Below are positions 26,912 through 38,692 of a DNA stretch of 47,048 nucleotides, piece after piece. Numbering within the stretch: position 1 is the stretch's first letter; the number at the start of each line of letters is the position of its first letter. The stretch covers positions 1 through 47,048 of the forward strand of contig JAPLDR010000122.1 in the NCBI GenBank assembly GCA_026391655.1. Direction: 5' to 3'. The notes under the pieces were generated by a model. That model saw nothing but the letters and a program-made list of their open reading frames with translations. It ran no database searches and was not told the origin of the DNA. The DNA is from Bacteroidia bacterium (GTDB lineage Bacteria; Bacteroidota; Bacteroidia; Bacteroidales; Prolixibacteraceae). Position numbers and translations under genes: made by a program.

Positions 26912-27041
26912 CCTGGCGACTGGCTGTTTTCAACTTGCAAACGTTCAATCTAAATCTTGTATCATTTAAATGGTTAAGACAAAGAGAGGAGCAACTTTTT
27001 TGCTTGCAGAGACCTGCCAGCAGCCAAAAGCCAGTTGCAGG
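26912..27041. repeat. Imperfect inverted repeat related to the 12.1 kb repeat
   Basis: CCTGGCGACTGGCTGTTTT (26912..26930) is an imperfect reverse complement of CCAAAAGCCAGTTGCAGG (27024..27041). The right arm read on the minus strand, CCTGCAACTGGCTTTTGGC, shares GCAACTGG and CTGGCTTT with the region just before the hairpin at 12081. No gene lies between 26873 and 27100. Confidence 0.45.
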
Positions 27042-27100
27042 AAGCTCATTTATTCATTGCAATTTACATAAGCCTCAAAAACAAAAAGATTTGTATTAAG

Positions 27101-30019
27101 CTACTTTCTGCATATCTGCCGGTAGGAACAGTATTTGCAATGCTCCTCATTTGTGGTCTGACTGAAAGGAATCTCCAGATTGAAAATTTCTTCAAGTAAC
27201 ATTCTGAAATGTGTCTCAAACTGGTCAGCAATCGCCACAAATTCAACAGGTTGATTTCCAACTTCTTTCGAACGAAGCGATGGATCAAAGTTCTCTTCAA
27301 AGATTCCACGCAAAGAGTAAATCCCCGGATATATAGAAGATATCTCAGGTTGGTTTTTATACAAAATATAAGAATAAATCAGCGTCTGGAAGGCCGCTTT
27401 ATTTCTTGTTTTATTCTCTTTGTCGAACAAAGTTAATAACATCGGGAAACTTAGTTCTACCCTACCCGTTTTATAATCAAAAATATATAATGATTCATTC
27501 ACACTGTCAATTCGATCAATTGTTCCACCAATCAAAACATTTTGCTTCGACTCATTGATTGCAATAGTTGTTCTGACATTTTTTTCAAGTCCGATCATCC
27601 CGAACGGAGAACGGTTCCGGTCAACCTCCAGCAATTGGTTCACATACTTTTTTACAACCTCATAAATCAGCCAGTTCCGACCCGCCAACATTACCTTATC
27701 CTCTTTCTTCATCCCTTTAAAATAAATATTTCGGAATGATTCAATAATTGTTTCGCTGATAAGTTCCTGATTCCGGATAAGTGAATCAATATCTTGATTA
27801 TTAATTACTTTACCCAAAAAAGGTTCATAAATATTTTCCATAGCATCATGAAAAAGAAGGCCGAAAATCATCGCATCAATCTCTTCAGATATCTCGTCAG
27901 GTTCGTCTAATCCAGCCGAATACCTAAAATAGAATTGCAAGGGACAGGTGAGGTATTTGTCGATCGCACTTGGAGATAATGGTTTCATCCCATTCAGATA
28001 ATCATTCAACCTGTCCATCACTTTCTCATCTTTCTCAATACAAATAGGCAGTACAGCAATATTTTCAATACTAAAAACCATGTTTGTTTCTGAAATATTA
28101 AATGGTGATTCGAGCTGTAGCTGATACAGATAACGGCTTTTTTCACCTGTGAATAATCCTCCGGCACCCGAATCGTAAACAAAAGTCACATTTTCAGCTC
28201 GTTGTAGTAATCGATAGAAATAGTAAGCATACATGGCATTCTGCTCTTCAATAGTCGGTAATCCAAATACACGTCTTAGATTGTAAGGGATAAATGAACC
28301 TGAAGAAGATATTTTAGGCATAATACCATCATTCATCGAAAGGATGATGAGGTTTTTAAAATCAAGGGTACGGGTTTCAAGAATTCCCATAATTTGCAAT
28401 CCTTCAAGTGGTTCTCCTTCAAAAGGAATTGAAAGGCCGCTCAGATATTGCAATAAAAACCGGAAGAATGCCTCCTTTGAAACAAAATTATCTGATTCGA
28501 ATACGCTGATTCCGTCGTTGATCAAAATATCTTTTAGTTTATTTACAGCCAGCCAAGATTGGTAAAGGTATTCGCGGAAGATGGCCTGGGTTTCATCATG
28601 AGATTTCTCATTTTGAGAATTTAACTCCATGATCATCTCATCACCACTTTTCCACTGCCAATGAAGAAAAACTGTTTTTAAAATACCAAGAAAATAGTCC
28701 GAAAGCTCAATAATGTTTTGTGGGGCAACAAATAGCTGTCTGAAAATGGCATTCCCACCCAACTCTTTTTCCGACAAATAGATGGCATTATTTTTCAAAA
28801 TAAGGTCAGTGAGTTCTTTACTTGCCAATGGTTCAAAATCAATCACGAGCTGATGGCTTAGCACTCTCAGAACATCCTTATTATAAAAGGACACTTCATT
28901 CGATGATTTGCGCACATTTTTCTGTAAATCGATCAGCTGTGAAATCAAACTAAAAACAGGCGTCATTTTTAGCGGGTAACCCATTGTAACATTGACTTTA
29001 TCAATATTTTCAGGAAGAGCACTTATTACAGGCAAAAGCAACTCTTCGTCGCAAAGCACCACCGCAGTTTCATCAAAATTCAGTTCTCCGCTAAATTGAG
29101 AGAAGAGTTCTGCTCCGGCTACCTGAGCCTGCCCTATCTGCGATGCAATATTTACAATCTTCATCGTCTTGGGAGATGTTCTGAGAAATTCGCATTCAGG
29201 AAAGTACCCTGAGTGTGGAAACCGGACAAGGTTCTTCCGCAAGAAATAACCAGCCTCCTGTGTTTGATTCTCTAAATAATAGTTGTCGTAATCCCAATAA
29301 AACGAAGCTTTTCCATTGCTTTGAAGAAAACCGAAAAGTTCCTCCTCGCATCGGTTGAGAGCATTAAATCCCACAAATACAAAGTGTTTGCCATCAAACA
29401 ATGACGGACTGTTTTTGATGACCTGTTCGACCACATCGCGATATAACATTCCTTCATAAGCAAGTCCTTCGCTTAACAACGAAGTCTTCAGTTTTTCGTA
29501 AACACCATTCAAATCTTCCCAAATCCGGATAAACTCTTGTTGATTTGGGGTCTTTTCCTTGTCGGAAAGCGTTTTCCAAAAATTGCCGAGTAGCTCTCTT
29601 TCCTCCTCCGCTAAGGAACCAAAACGTGCATCAATCTCTTTTAGCTCTGTAACATTAGTAAACAGGTCGCGCGCATTAACCAGATATTTGTCAACCTGAT
29701 CGAAATCGCTGATCAACATCTCACCCCAAAAATAGAAATCATCAAAAAGCTCCGTTGTTTTAGTTGATTCCCTGTAAATTTTGTAAAGTCTGAATATCAA
29801 GCTTAAACGATCAGGAACATGCAAAGGCGAAAGTACACCAAACAGCTCATTAATTGTGATAATTTCGGGCGAGATCAATGGTGCAGTGACCAAACTATTC
29901 AGGTAATTCGTAAAAAATACCCCTCCTCTCCTATTCGGAAAAACCAGGGTCAGTCGACTTATGTTTTCACTATGTAATTCAAACAAATGAGAGGCAACCT
30001 GATTTAAAAATCCTTTCAT
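27101..30019 (-). CDS. PD-(D/E)xK nuclease family protein, AddB-like
   Basis: A 972-residue protein resembling the AddB half of AddAB-type helicase-nucleases. I chose the ATG at 30019; a GTG two codons earlier is also open. The N-terminus has TLVFPNRRGGVFFTNYLNS where AddB has a helicase-like motif, but no Walker A lysine loop, so ATPase activity is doubtful. The middle has helicase-like remains (RTLDFKNLIILSMNDGIMP, IEEQNAMYAYYFYRLLQRA). The C-terminal third is the nuclease: LSPSAIDKYLTCPLQFYFRY, FGLLFHDAMENI, GGTIDRIDSV and LYIFDYKTGRVEL (D and D-x-K). Cys in YLTCP and the final HCKYCSYRQIC form the [4Fe-4S] set seen in AddB. The expected role is double-strand break processing for recombination. 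The usual AddA/RecB-type partner is not in the window. Confidence 0.85.
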   Translation of the reverse strand: MKGFLNQVASHLFELHSENISRLTLVFPNRRGGVFFTNYLNSLVTAPLISPEIITINELFGVLSPLHVPDRLSLIFRLYKIYRESTKTTELFDDFYFWGEMLISDFDQVDKYLVNARDLFTNVTELKEIDARFGSLAEEERELLGNFWKTLSDKEKTPNQQEFIRIWEDLNGVYEKLKTSLLSEGLAYEGMLYRDVVEQVIKNSPSLFDGKHFVFVGFNALNRCEEELFGFLQSNGKASFYWDYDNYYLENQTQEAGYFLRKNLVRFPHSGYFPECEFLRTSPKTMKIVNIASQIGQAQVAGAELFSQFSGELNFDETAVVLCDEELLLPVISALPENIDKVNVTMGYPLKMTPVFSLISQLIDLQKNVRKSSNEVSFYNKDVLRVLSHQLVIDFEPLASKELTDLILKNNAIYLSEKELGGNAIFRQLFVAPQNIIELSDYFLGILKTVFLHWQWKSGDEMIMELNSQNEKSHDETQAIFREYLYQSWLAVNKLKDILINDGISVFESDNFVSKEAFFRFLLQYLSGLSIPFEGEPLEGLQIMGILETRTLDFKNLIILSMNDGIMPKISSSGSFIPYNLRRVFGLPTIEEQNAMYAYYFYRLLQRAENVTFVYDSGAGGLFTGEKSRYLYQLQLESPFNISETNMVFSIENIAVLPICIEKDEKVMDRLNDYLNGMKPLSPSAIDKYLTCPLQFYFRYSAGLDEPDEISEEIDAMIFGLLFHDAMENIYEPFLGKVINNQDIDSLIRNQELISETIIESFRNIYFKGMKKEDKVMLAGRNWLIYEVVKKYVNQLLEVDRNRSPFGMIGLEKNVRTTIAINESKQNVLIGGTIDRIDSVNESLYIFDYKTGRVELSFPMLLTLFDKENKTRNKAAFQTLIYSYILYKNQPEISSIYPGIYSLRGIFEENFDPSLRSKEVGNQPVEFVAIADQFETHFRMLLEEIFNLEIPFSQTTNEEHCKYCSYRQICRK

Positions 30020-30175
30020 AAACACTACTAATTAACAATAATGCAAACCAAAAATCCAAATAATAGTTAAAATTGGTTCTTTTTTTTGAATAACAGATAA
30101 AGATGATGTAAGAATGGCTTTTATTGAACTTATTCCATCATTTATTTGTAATTATGACAGAACTAAATTTTAAAC

Positions 30176-32890
30176 ATGGATAGATTCTCTCTGGTTGGAA
30201 ATCATGAAATCGGTGCAATTGAGGAGTTATACAAAAGTTATCTTCAAAATCCACAGGATATTGATGAGAGTTGGCGTATTTTTTTCGAAGGGTATGAACT
30301 TGCACGTAAATCTTACGATTCCAAATCAATGGAATTGGTTGAAAAAAGTCATTTGCAGAAGGAGTTTAACATCCTTAACCTGATCAATGGTTACCGTCAA
30401 CGCGGGCATCTTTTTACGCGAACTAATCCCGTAAGGCGACGCCGGCAGTACACACCAACCCTTGATTACCGAAATTTCGGTCTTGAAGAGAGTGACCTGA
30501 ATATCATGTTTGAAGCCGGAAAAGAGATTGGCATCGGGCGGGCTACACTCAAAGTCATAATTGCTCATCTCGAACAAACTTATTGTGAATCAATTGGAGT
30601 CGAGTATCTCTATATGCGTAATCCTGAGCTGATTGATTGGCTAAAGTTAAGAATGGAGCGGACTCAAAACACTGAAGAACTCTCCCATGAATACCAGAAG
30701 GAGATTTTTAATCATCTTAAAGAAGCTGCAGGTTTCGAAAACTTTATCCATAAAAAATTTGTCGGAGCCAAAAGGTTTTCTCTTGAAGGAACTGAAGGTC
30801 TGATTCCAGCTTTAAACGCAATTATTGAACATGGTGTAAAACTTGGTCTGGTAGAGTACGTAATTGGTATTTCGCACCGCGGAAGGTTAAATGTACTGGC
30901 AAATATCTTAAAAAAACCTTACGAGAATATTTTTAAGGAGTTTTATGCTACTGAATATGAGGAAGGTATTGTTTTAGGTGATGTGAAATACCATTTAGGA
31001 TTCGATCAGGAGATCGTTGCTAAAAATGGTTCAAAAATAAAACTTAGTCTTCTTCCTAATCCGTCACACCTCGAAGCAGTCGCGCCACTTGTTGAAGGAA
31101 TGGTACGGGCAAAAATAGATTATTCACATCAGGGAGATTTTAACAAGATTGCTCCTATTGTGATACATGGCGATGCAGCTATAGCCGGCCAGGGTGTTAT
31201 CTATGAGGTTGTTCAAATGTCACAGCTACCCGGATACAAAACAGGCGGAACTATTCATATTGTGGTTAATAATCAGATTGGATTCACCACCGATTACCTT
31301 GATGCACGATCGAGTACCTATTGTACCGATGTAGCTAAAATTACGCGATCACCGGTTTTCCATGTCAATGGTGATGATGCAGAGGCCATTATCTTTACAG
31401 TTAAACTGGCGCTTGAGTTCAGACAGTATTTTCATGCCGATATTTTTATCGATATCTTATCATATCGGAAATATGGTCATAATGAAGGAGATGAGCCACG
31501 GTTTACCCAACCACTTCTTTATAAGGCAATTGCACAGCATCCTAATCCACGCGATATCTATGCAAAAAAACTGATTGAAGCAGGTGTAATGACTCAGCAG
31601 GAGGTTCAGCTTGAAATTGAGACGTTTGATCTGCATATGCAAGAGAAATTCGAAATCAGTAAAAACATCCAAAAGGTAAAGATTAAAAGTTTTCTGGTCA
31701 AAGAATATAAATCCTACCGCTTTCCCGAACCAACCGAAATAAACTCAACACCAACAGCAGTATCCGAAATCAAACTAAAGAAGCTAGCCGAAAAAATAAA
31801 TACGTTGCCTGCCGATAAGAAATTTTTTGGTAAGATCGTTAAATTATTGGAAGATCGCCGGCTGCTGATTGCTGACGATAAGGTTGACTGGGCATTGGCT
31901 GAACAACTTGCTTTCGCTACACTCCTTTCAGAAGGTGTTCCTGTGCGGTTAAGCGGACAAGACAGTCAGCGCGGAACATTCTCTCACCGACATGCAGCCA
32001 TTGTCATGGAGGAAGGTGATGAAAAGTATTTCCCTTTGAAAAACATTGCTGAAAATCAGGCACCTTTTAATGTTTTCAATTCTCCCCTCAACGAATATGG
32101 CGTGATGGGATTTGAATATGGGTATTCGCTGGCGTATCCCAAAGGATTAACCATTTGGGAAGCTCAGTTTGGGGATTTTAGCAATGTTGCACAAGTAATA
32201 ATTGACCAATATATTAGTTCTGCCGGCGAAAAATGGGGTTTAATGAATGGTCTCGTGTTATTCCTGCCTCACGGCTACGAAGGACAAGGTCCGGAACATT
32301 CCAGCGGACGAGTCGAACGGATGTTATCCTTATGTGCCAATTACAACATGCAGGTGATGATGCCAACTACACCGGCAAACCTCTTTCATCTTTTACGTCG
32401 TCAGGTTTTGTGGAATATCAGAATTCCCATGGTGGTTTTCACGCCCAAAAGCCTTCTAAGGCATCCATTGGTAATATCACCTGTTAAGCATCTTACTTCG
32501 CATGAATTTATGGAAGTAATTGGTGACGATAAGGTTTCATCCGGAAAAGCTGAAGTACTTATTTTTACATCGGGTAAAATCTACTACGCGCTTTTTGACA
32601 GACGTGAAAAATTAGGACGATCAAATTATGCGATTATCAGGATTGAGCAACTATTTCCTTTCCCGTCGGAAGAAGTTCGAAAGATCAAATTCGAAAATCT
32701 CAAAGCGAAACGAATACTTTGGGTTCAGGACGAACCCGCAAATATGGGTGCATGGCCCTACATCTCGCGAAAGTATCCCGAACTTCAGCTGGAGCTTATT
32801 TGCAGAGCTGAAAGTGCAAGTCCGGCCACAGGACTTTTAGAAAGACATAAAAGAAGTCTTGAGCGAATCCTGAATGCTGTTTTTAACTAA
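30176..32890 (+). CDS. sucA: 2-oxoglutarate dehydrogenase E1 component
   Basis: A 904-residue thiamine-diphosphate enzyme (also called odhA) that decarboxylates 2-oxoglutarate and passes the succinyl group to the E2 lipoyl domain. The N-terminal E2-binding helix is present (IEELYKSYLQNPQDIDESWR). Active-site motifs follow: VIGISHRGRLNVLAN, LLPNPSHLEAVAP, the thiamine motif GDAAIAGQGV ... VVNNQIGFTT, SYRKYGHNEGDEPRFTQP, and in the C-terminal part SGQDSQRGTFSHRHA, NSPLNEYGVMGFEYGYSL, WEAQFGDFSNVAQ and LPHGYEGQGPEHSSGR. It is full-length compared with the family. The E2 gene follows after 24 bases. The E3 (lipoamide dehydrogenase) gene is not here. It implies an oxidative tricarboxylic-acid-cycle step in this organism. 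Confidence 0.96.
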   Translation: MDRFSLVGNHEIGAIEELYKSYLQNPQDIDESWRIFFEGYELARKSYDSKSMELVEKSHLQKEFNILNLINGYRQRGHLFTRTNPVRRRRQYTPTLDYRNFGLEESDLNIMFEAGKEIGIGRATLKVIIAHLEQTYCESIGVEYLYMRNPELIDWLKLRMERTQNTEELSHEYQKEIFNHLKEAAGFENFIHKKFVGAKRFSLEGTEGLIPALNAIIEHGVKLGLVEYVIGISHRGRLNVLANILKKPYENIFKEFYATEYEEGIVLGDVKYHLGFDQEIVAKNGSKIKLSLLPNPSHLEAVAPLVEGMVRAKIDYSHQGDFNKIAPIVIHGDAAIAGQGVIYEVVQMSQLPGYKTGGTIHIVVNNQIGFTTDYLDARSSTYCTDVAKITRSPVFHVNGDDAEAIIFTVKLALEFRQYFHADIFIDILSYRKYGHNEGDEPRFTQPLLYKAIAQHPNPRDIYAKKLIEAGVMTQQEVQLEIETFDLHMQEKFEISKNIQKVKIKSFLVKEYKSYRFPEPTEINSTPTAVSEIKLKKLAEKINTLPADKKFFGKIVKLLEDRRLLIADDKVDWALAEQLAFATLLSEGVPVRLSGQDSQRGTFSHRHAAIVMEEGDEKYFPLKNIAENQAPFNVFNSPLNEYGVMGFEYGYSLAYPKGLTIWEAQFGDFSNVAQVIIDQYISSAGEKWGLMNGLVLFLPHGYEGQGPEHSSGRVERMLSLCANYNMQVMMPTTPANLFHLLRRQVLWNIRIPMVVFTPKSLLRHPLVISPVKHLTSHEFMEVIGDDKVSSGKAEVLIFTSGKIYYALFDRREKLGRSNYAIIRIEQLFPFPSEEVRKIKFENLKAKRILWVQDEPANMGAWPYISRKYPELQLELICRAESASPATGLLERHKRSLERILNAVFN

Positions 32891-32914
32891 CTTTAAACAA
32901 TTAAATTATCTGAC

Positions 32915-34183
32915 ATGATTCTTGAAATCAAAATACCTTCTCCCGGTGAGTCAATTACTGAAGTTGTAATCGGGAAATGGCTTGTTGAAAATGGCGCTAT
33001 CGTAAATAAAGATCAGGAAATTGCTGAAATTGAATCAGATAAAGCCACTTTGTCTTTGACTGCATCAGCTACCGGAAAACTGAATATTTTGTTGAAGGAG
33101 GGAGAAAAGGTTGCCGTTGGTACTATTGTATGCACAGTCGACAGCGATGAAACTCTTCAGGCCACAAAGAGCAACTCCATACTGTTAAATGAAAAATCAG
33201 TTGCGGATACTGGAGTTAAAAAATCATCCGGGTCAAAAGTTGCAGTACCCAAAGTAAAAGAAGACGAAATAAACATCACTGCTGAAGAAGATCATCAGAT
33301 TAAAATAACACCTGCAGCCAAAGCAGTAATGGAAGAAGAGGGGTTAAGCATTGACGACCTGCTAAGCGGACTTCGCCGGATCAGCCGCAAGGATGTTGAG
33401 TCGGTACTGACATCGCAAAAAAATGAAACATCCAAACCGAAGGTTGAAAGATTATGCGAGGAAGATCGTGTGGCCATGTCACCACTCAGGCGAAAACTGA
33501 GTCAACGGCTTGTTGCAGTTAAGAACGAAACAGCCATGCTCACTACTTTCAACGAAATTGACATGAGTCAGCTTATGGAGCTTCGAAAAATTTACCAGCA
33601 GCCATTTGCAGACAAGTATGGAATAAAACTTGGGTTTATGTCGTTTTTCACAAAAGCCGTAAGTGTCGCATTGTCTAAACATTCGTCAATCAATTCAATG
33701 ATTGATGGTGATGATATTGTTACACCACGTTACCACGATATTGGAATCGCAGTTCAAACCCCCAAAGGACTCATGGTTCCGATTATTCGGAATGCTGAAA
33801 CCAAAGATATTGAGACTATTGAACGAGAAATAAAAGAACTCGCTGAAAAAGCAAGGGATAAAAAACTCACCATTCAGGAGATGACGGGCGGCACATTTAC
33901 GATCACGAATGGCGGTGTATTTGGTTCGCTGATGTCTACCCCTATTCTTAATCCGCCCCAAAGTGCGATTTTGGGTATGCATTCAATTAAAGATCGTCCC
34001 GTTGCCGTAAATGGTAAAGTAGAAATCAGACCCATGATGTATGTTGCACTATCCTACGATCACCGGATCATCGATGGTAAAGATTCTGTCGGCTTCCTGT
34101 TGAAAGTAAAGGAGCTAATTGAAGATCCGACAATGCTTCTTTTTGATGGTAAAAGCCCGGAAGAACAATTGCTTGGTTTATAG
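32915..34183 (+). CDS. sucB: 2-oxoglutarate dehydrogenase E2 (dihydrolipoyl succinyltransferase)
   Basis: A 422-residue protein (also odhB) that carries the succinyl group on lipoyl-lysine and transfers it to CoA. Domain order: lipoyl domain at about 1-76 with the modified Lys43 in EIESDKATL; a linker rich in Lys, Ser and Val; the peripheral E1/E3-binding domain at about 130-170 ([20 protein letters not shown]); and the catalytic domain from about 190 to the end. The active-site HRIIDG gives His383 and Asp387. The signature [11 protein letters not shown] and the [20 protein letters not shown] segment are typical of succinyltransferases. It is co-transcribed with the E1 gene. The stop is TAG, which matters for the amber codon noted in the V-ATPase operon. 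Confidence 0.96.
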   Translation: MILEIKIPSPGESITEVVIGKWLVENGAIVNKDQEIAEIESDKATLSLTASATGKLNILLKEGEKVAVGTIVCTVDSDETLQATKSNSILLNEKSVADTGVKKSSGSKVAVPKVKEDEINITAEEDHQIKITPAAKAVMEEEGLSIDDLLSGLRRISRKDVESVLTSQKNETSKPKVERLCEEDRVAMSPLRRKLSQRLVAVKNETAMLTTFNEIDMSQLMELRKIYQQPFADKYGIKLGFMSFFTKAVSVALSKHSSINSMIDGDDIVTPRYHDIGIAVQTPKGLMVPIIRNAETKDIETIEREIKELAEKARDKKLTIQEMTGGTFTITNGGVFGSLMSTPILNPPQSAILGMHSIKDRPVAVNGKVEIRPMMYVALSYDHRIIDGKDSVGFLLKVKELIEDPTMLLFDGKSPEEQLLGL

Positions 34184-34205
34184 ACAAAATTACACAAACA
34201 ACAAA

Positions 34206-34302
34206 GGCACCCCTTTTGAGGATGCCCTAGTTAACCTAACCAAAATCTATGAAAAAAAGTGTTTTACTCTTACCACACAAATATGCATCAGAATTTAGTT
34301 AA
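34206..34302 (+). other. Orphan hairpin and leader followed by a 17-codon frame
   Basis: GGCACCC (34206..34212) and GGATGCC (34220..34226) form a hairpin with one mismatch. It is followed by TTAACCTAACCAAAATCT and ATG at 34249, which opens a 17-codon frame MKKSVLLLPHKYASEFS ending with TAA at 34300..34302. The arrangement resembles the leaders found before exported-protein genes in this phylum, but here nothing follows in frame. It may be the remnant of a lost gene, a leader peptide, or part of the sucB transcript end. Confidence 0.35.
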
Positions 34303-34348
34303 GCCGACAAAACAGACCTTAAAGATTGTTAAAAATTGTAACATTCGA

Positions 34349-34376
34349 TAAAAAAGGATCCCGGCAAACTGGGATT
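34349..34376 (-). terminator. Terminator of the V-ATPase operon
   Basis: On the minus strand ATCCC and GGGAT pair around AGTTTGCC, followed by CC and six Ts. It begins about 30 bases after the stop of the last operon gene (34405). The stem is short, so strength is uncertain. Confidence 0.6.
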
Positions 34377-34404
34377 ATCTTTTATCAAATAACATAATAT
34401 TAGC

Positions 34405-36717
<2,313 letters not shown>

Positions 36718-36721
<4 letters not shown>

Positions 36722-37323
36722 GATTCAATCTCCTTCCCAATTTGCTGACGAGATTTTACAATTTTCTGGGCTGATTTGGAAAGGTTTTCTTCATCCTCCA
36801 AAAACCGTTTGATTTTGCGAATAGCATCGTCGTATCCGGGAATCTGCACCTTTTCGAAAAGATTGACCTTTTGCGTAGTTTTTTTGCGGGCATAATCGAG
36901 TAATATCACTTTCTGCCAAAAGAATTCACGTTCGATACCGATCGCCGCCAATTCTTTCACCAGTTTCATTCCATCGAGATACCATTTTGGTTTACTAAAA
37001 ATACTGAATGGAACGATATCAAATTCAACTCCCTCAAATACAGGCGTTTTAACCCCGGCGATTTTTTTCATTGCCATATTTACATCTTTCACGGTAATCA
37101 GTGATGTGTCGAATTCACCCCAAAGTGAAGCCATTGAATGATAATCCCCCAACTTTCTCAGCAGAATTAACTCCAATCTGTTGACTTCGTCTTTTGCCTT
37201 TTTAACTTCAATCCGAAGCGCAGATTCTTTATTTTTGATGGTAGGCAAAGCCCTGACCCTCATTTTAAACTGCTTTTCGAGGCCCTGAAGCGAAGTTTTA
37301 TTATATTGAAATTTTATTGTCAT
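36718..37323 (-). CDS. atpD: V-type ATPase subunit D (central stalk)
   Basis: A 201-residue, mainly helical protein forming the rotor shaft between the A/B head and the K ring. Features include KFQYNKTSLQGLEKQFKMRV at the N-terminus, long heptad-like helices (LRIEVKKAKDEVNRLELILL), and the C-terminal helix ending KIVKSRQQIGKEIES. The centre contains FDIVPFSIFSKPKWYLDGM, typical of the bacterial V-type subunit D. It lies 43 bases after subunit B and overlaps subunit I by four bases, so the two are translationally coupled. The D subunit normally works together with F, but no F gene is present in this operon. Confidence 0.92.
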
Positions 37324-37366
37324 AATGCTCTCATATAACCAGATTTCTAATTATCAAGCAATTAAC

Positions 37367-38692
37367 CTAATTCGATTTTGGCCAGTATTTATCAACTAAT
37401 GCCTGCCGAATACCCACTTCTTCCTTTTTAAAGTTTTTGGCTAACAAACTCCAGCCCCGGTCGAGCATTTCATCAATACTGATGTTGACATCAATGGCCA
37501 GAAGATTTCGGGAATACTCTTTCGCAAAAGTCAACGTACGCTGATCGTATTCCGAAAGATCGAAACCATTCTCCATTTTAGTTTTGGCATTGGCCGCATC
37601 GGCAAATAGCCGGATAAGGGCATTCATTACCTGAGGATGATCTTCACGGGTTTTGATACCAATTACCAATTGTTTAAGGCGTGATAATGAACGGAACGGA
37701 TCGACAATAACTTTACTGATATCGGTATCCCGACGTAAAAACAATTGACCTTCAGTAATATAACCTGTATTGTCAGGAATTGAGTGGGTAATATCGCCAC
37801 CCGATAGTGTAGTTACGGCAATAATCGTAATCGATCCGCCTGACGGAAATTGAACTGCCTTTTCGTAGATCTTCGCCAAATCGGAATAAAGCGACCCTGG
37901 CATCGAATCTTTTGATGGAATCTGGTCCATACGGTTCGAAACAATCGATAAGGCATCGGCATAAAGGGTCATATCGGTCAGAAGCACCAGGACACTTTCA
38001 TTCTTATCGACAGCAAAATATTCAGCAGCAGTGAGCGCCATATCGGGCACCAAAAGCCTCTCAACAGGCGGATTTTCGGTAGTATTTACGAATGAAATAA
38101 TCCGGTCTAATGCACCGGCATTATCAAATACCTGGCGATAAAACAGGTAATCGTCGTTGGTAAGTCCCATACCACCAAGAATAATCTTGTCGGCTTTAGC
38201 ACGAAGCGCAACCATCGCCATTACCTGATTAAAAGGCTGATCAGGATCGGCGAAAAAAGGAATTTTTTGACCGGAAACGAGCGTGTTATTCAGGTCAATT
38301 CCGGCAATTCCTGTTGCAATCAGTTCCGATGGTTGCTTCCTGCGAACAGGATTTACCGAAGGTCCGCCGATTTCGCGTTCTTCACCCTCGATTTGAGGAC
38401 CGCCATCTATCGGATCGCCATAAGCATTAAAAAACCTTCCGGCAAGTTGTTCTCCTACCTTCAATGTGGGCGATTTCCCAAGAAATGTCACTTCGGCGTT
38501 GGTCGGGATTCCTTCGGTTCCACCAAAAATCTGAAGGGTAACCTCATCACCAATGATTTTCACAACCTGAGCCAAACGGCCATTTACCTCAGCAAGTTCT
38601 TCATTCCCAATTCCTGTAGCTTTTAACGAACAGGTAGCCTTTGTGATCTGGGTAATTTTCGTATATATTTTTTGAAAAGCCTTTGTTGCCAT
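37367..38692 (-). CDS. atpB: V-type ATPase subunit B (non-catalytic)
   Basis: A 441-residue, non-catalytic partner of the A subunit in the hexameric head. It has the beta-barrel N-domain, the central nucleotide-binding-like domain without a Walker A lysine loop (SGQKIPFFADPDQPFNQVMA), LVLLTDMTLYADALSIVSNR, the PSKDSMPGSLYSDLAKIYEK segment, and VTTLSGGDITHSIPDNTGYI. Asp/Arg contacts near RPSRSL-like region (DPFRSLSRLKQLVIG) close the catalytic interface. The start codon overlaps the stop of subunit A by one base (TAATG), so translation is coupled. Length is normal. Confidence 0.95.
   Translation of the reverse strand: MATKAFQKIYTKITQITKATCSLKATGIGNEELAEVNGRLAQVVKIIGDEVTLQIFGGTEGIPTNAEVTFLGKSPTLKVGEQLAGRFFNAYGDPIDGGPQIEGEEREIGGPSVNPVRRKQPSELIATGIAGIDLNNTLVSGQKIPFFADPDQPFNQVMAMVALRAKADKIILGGMGLTNDDYLFYRQVFDNAGALDRIISFVNTTENPPVERLLVPDMALTAAEYFAVDKNESVLVLLTDMTLYADALSIVSNRMDQIPSKDSMPGSLYSDLAKIYEKAVQFPSGGSITIIAVTTLSGGDITHSIPDNTGYITEGQLFLRRDTDISKVIVDPFRSLSRLKQLVIGIKTREDHPQVMNALIRLFADAANAKTKMENGFDLSEYDQRTLTFAKEYSRNLLAIDVNISIDEMLDRGWSLLAKNFKKEEVGIRQALVDKYWPKSN

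Noticed and set aside
34206-34226. A rho-independent terminator for sucB
   Set aside because: The hairpin has a mismatch and is not followed by a run of Ts.
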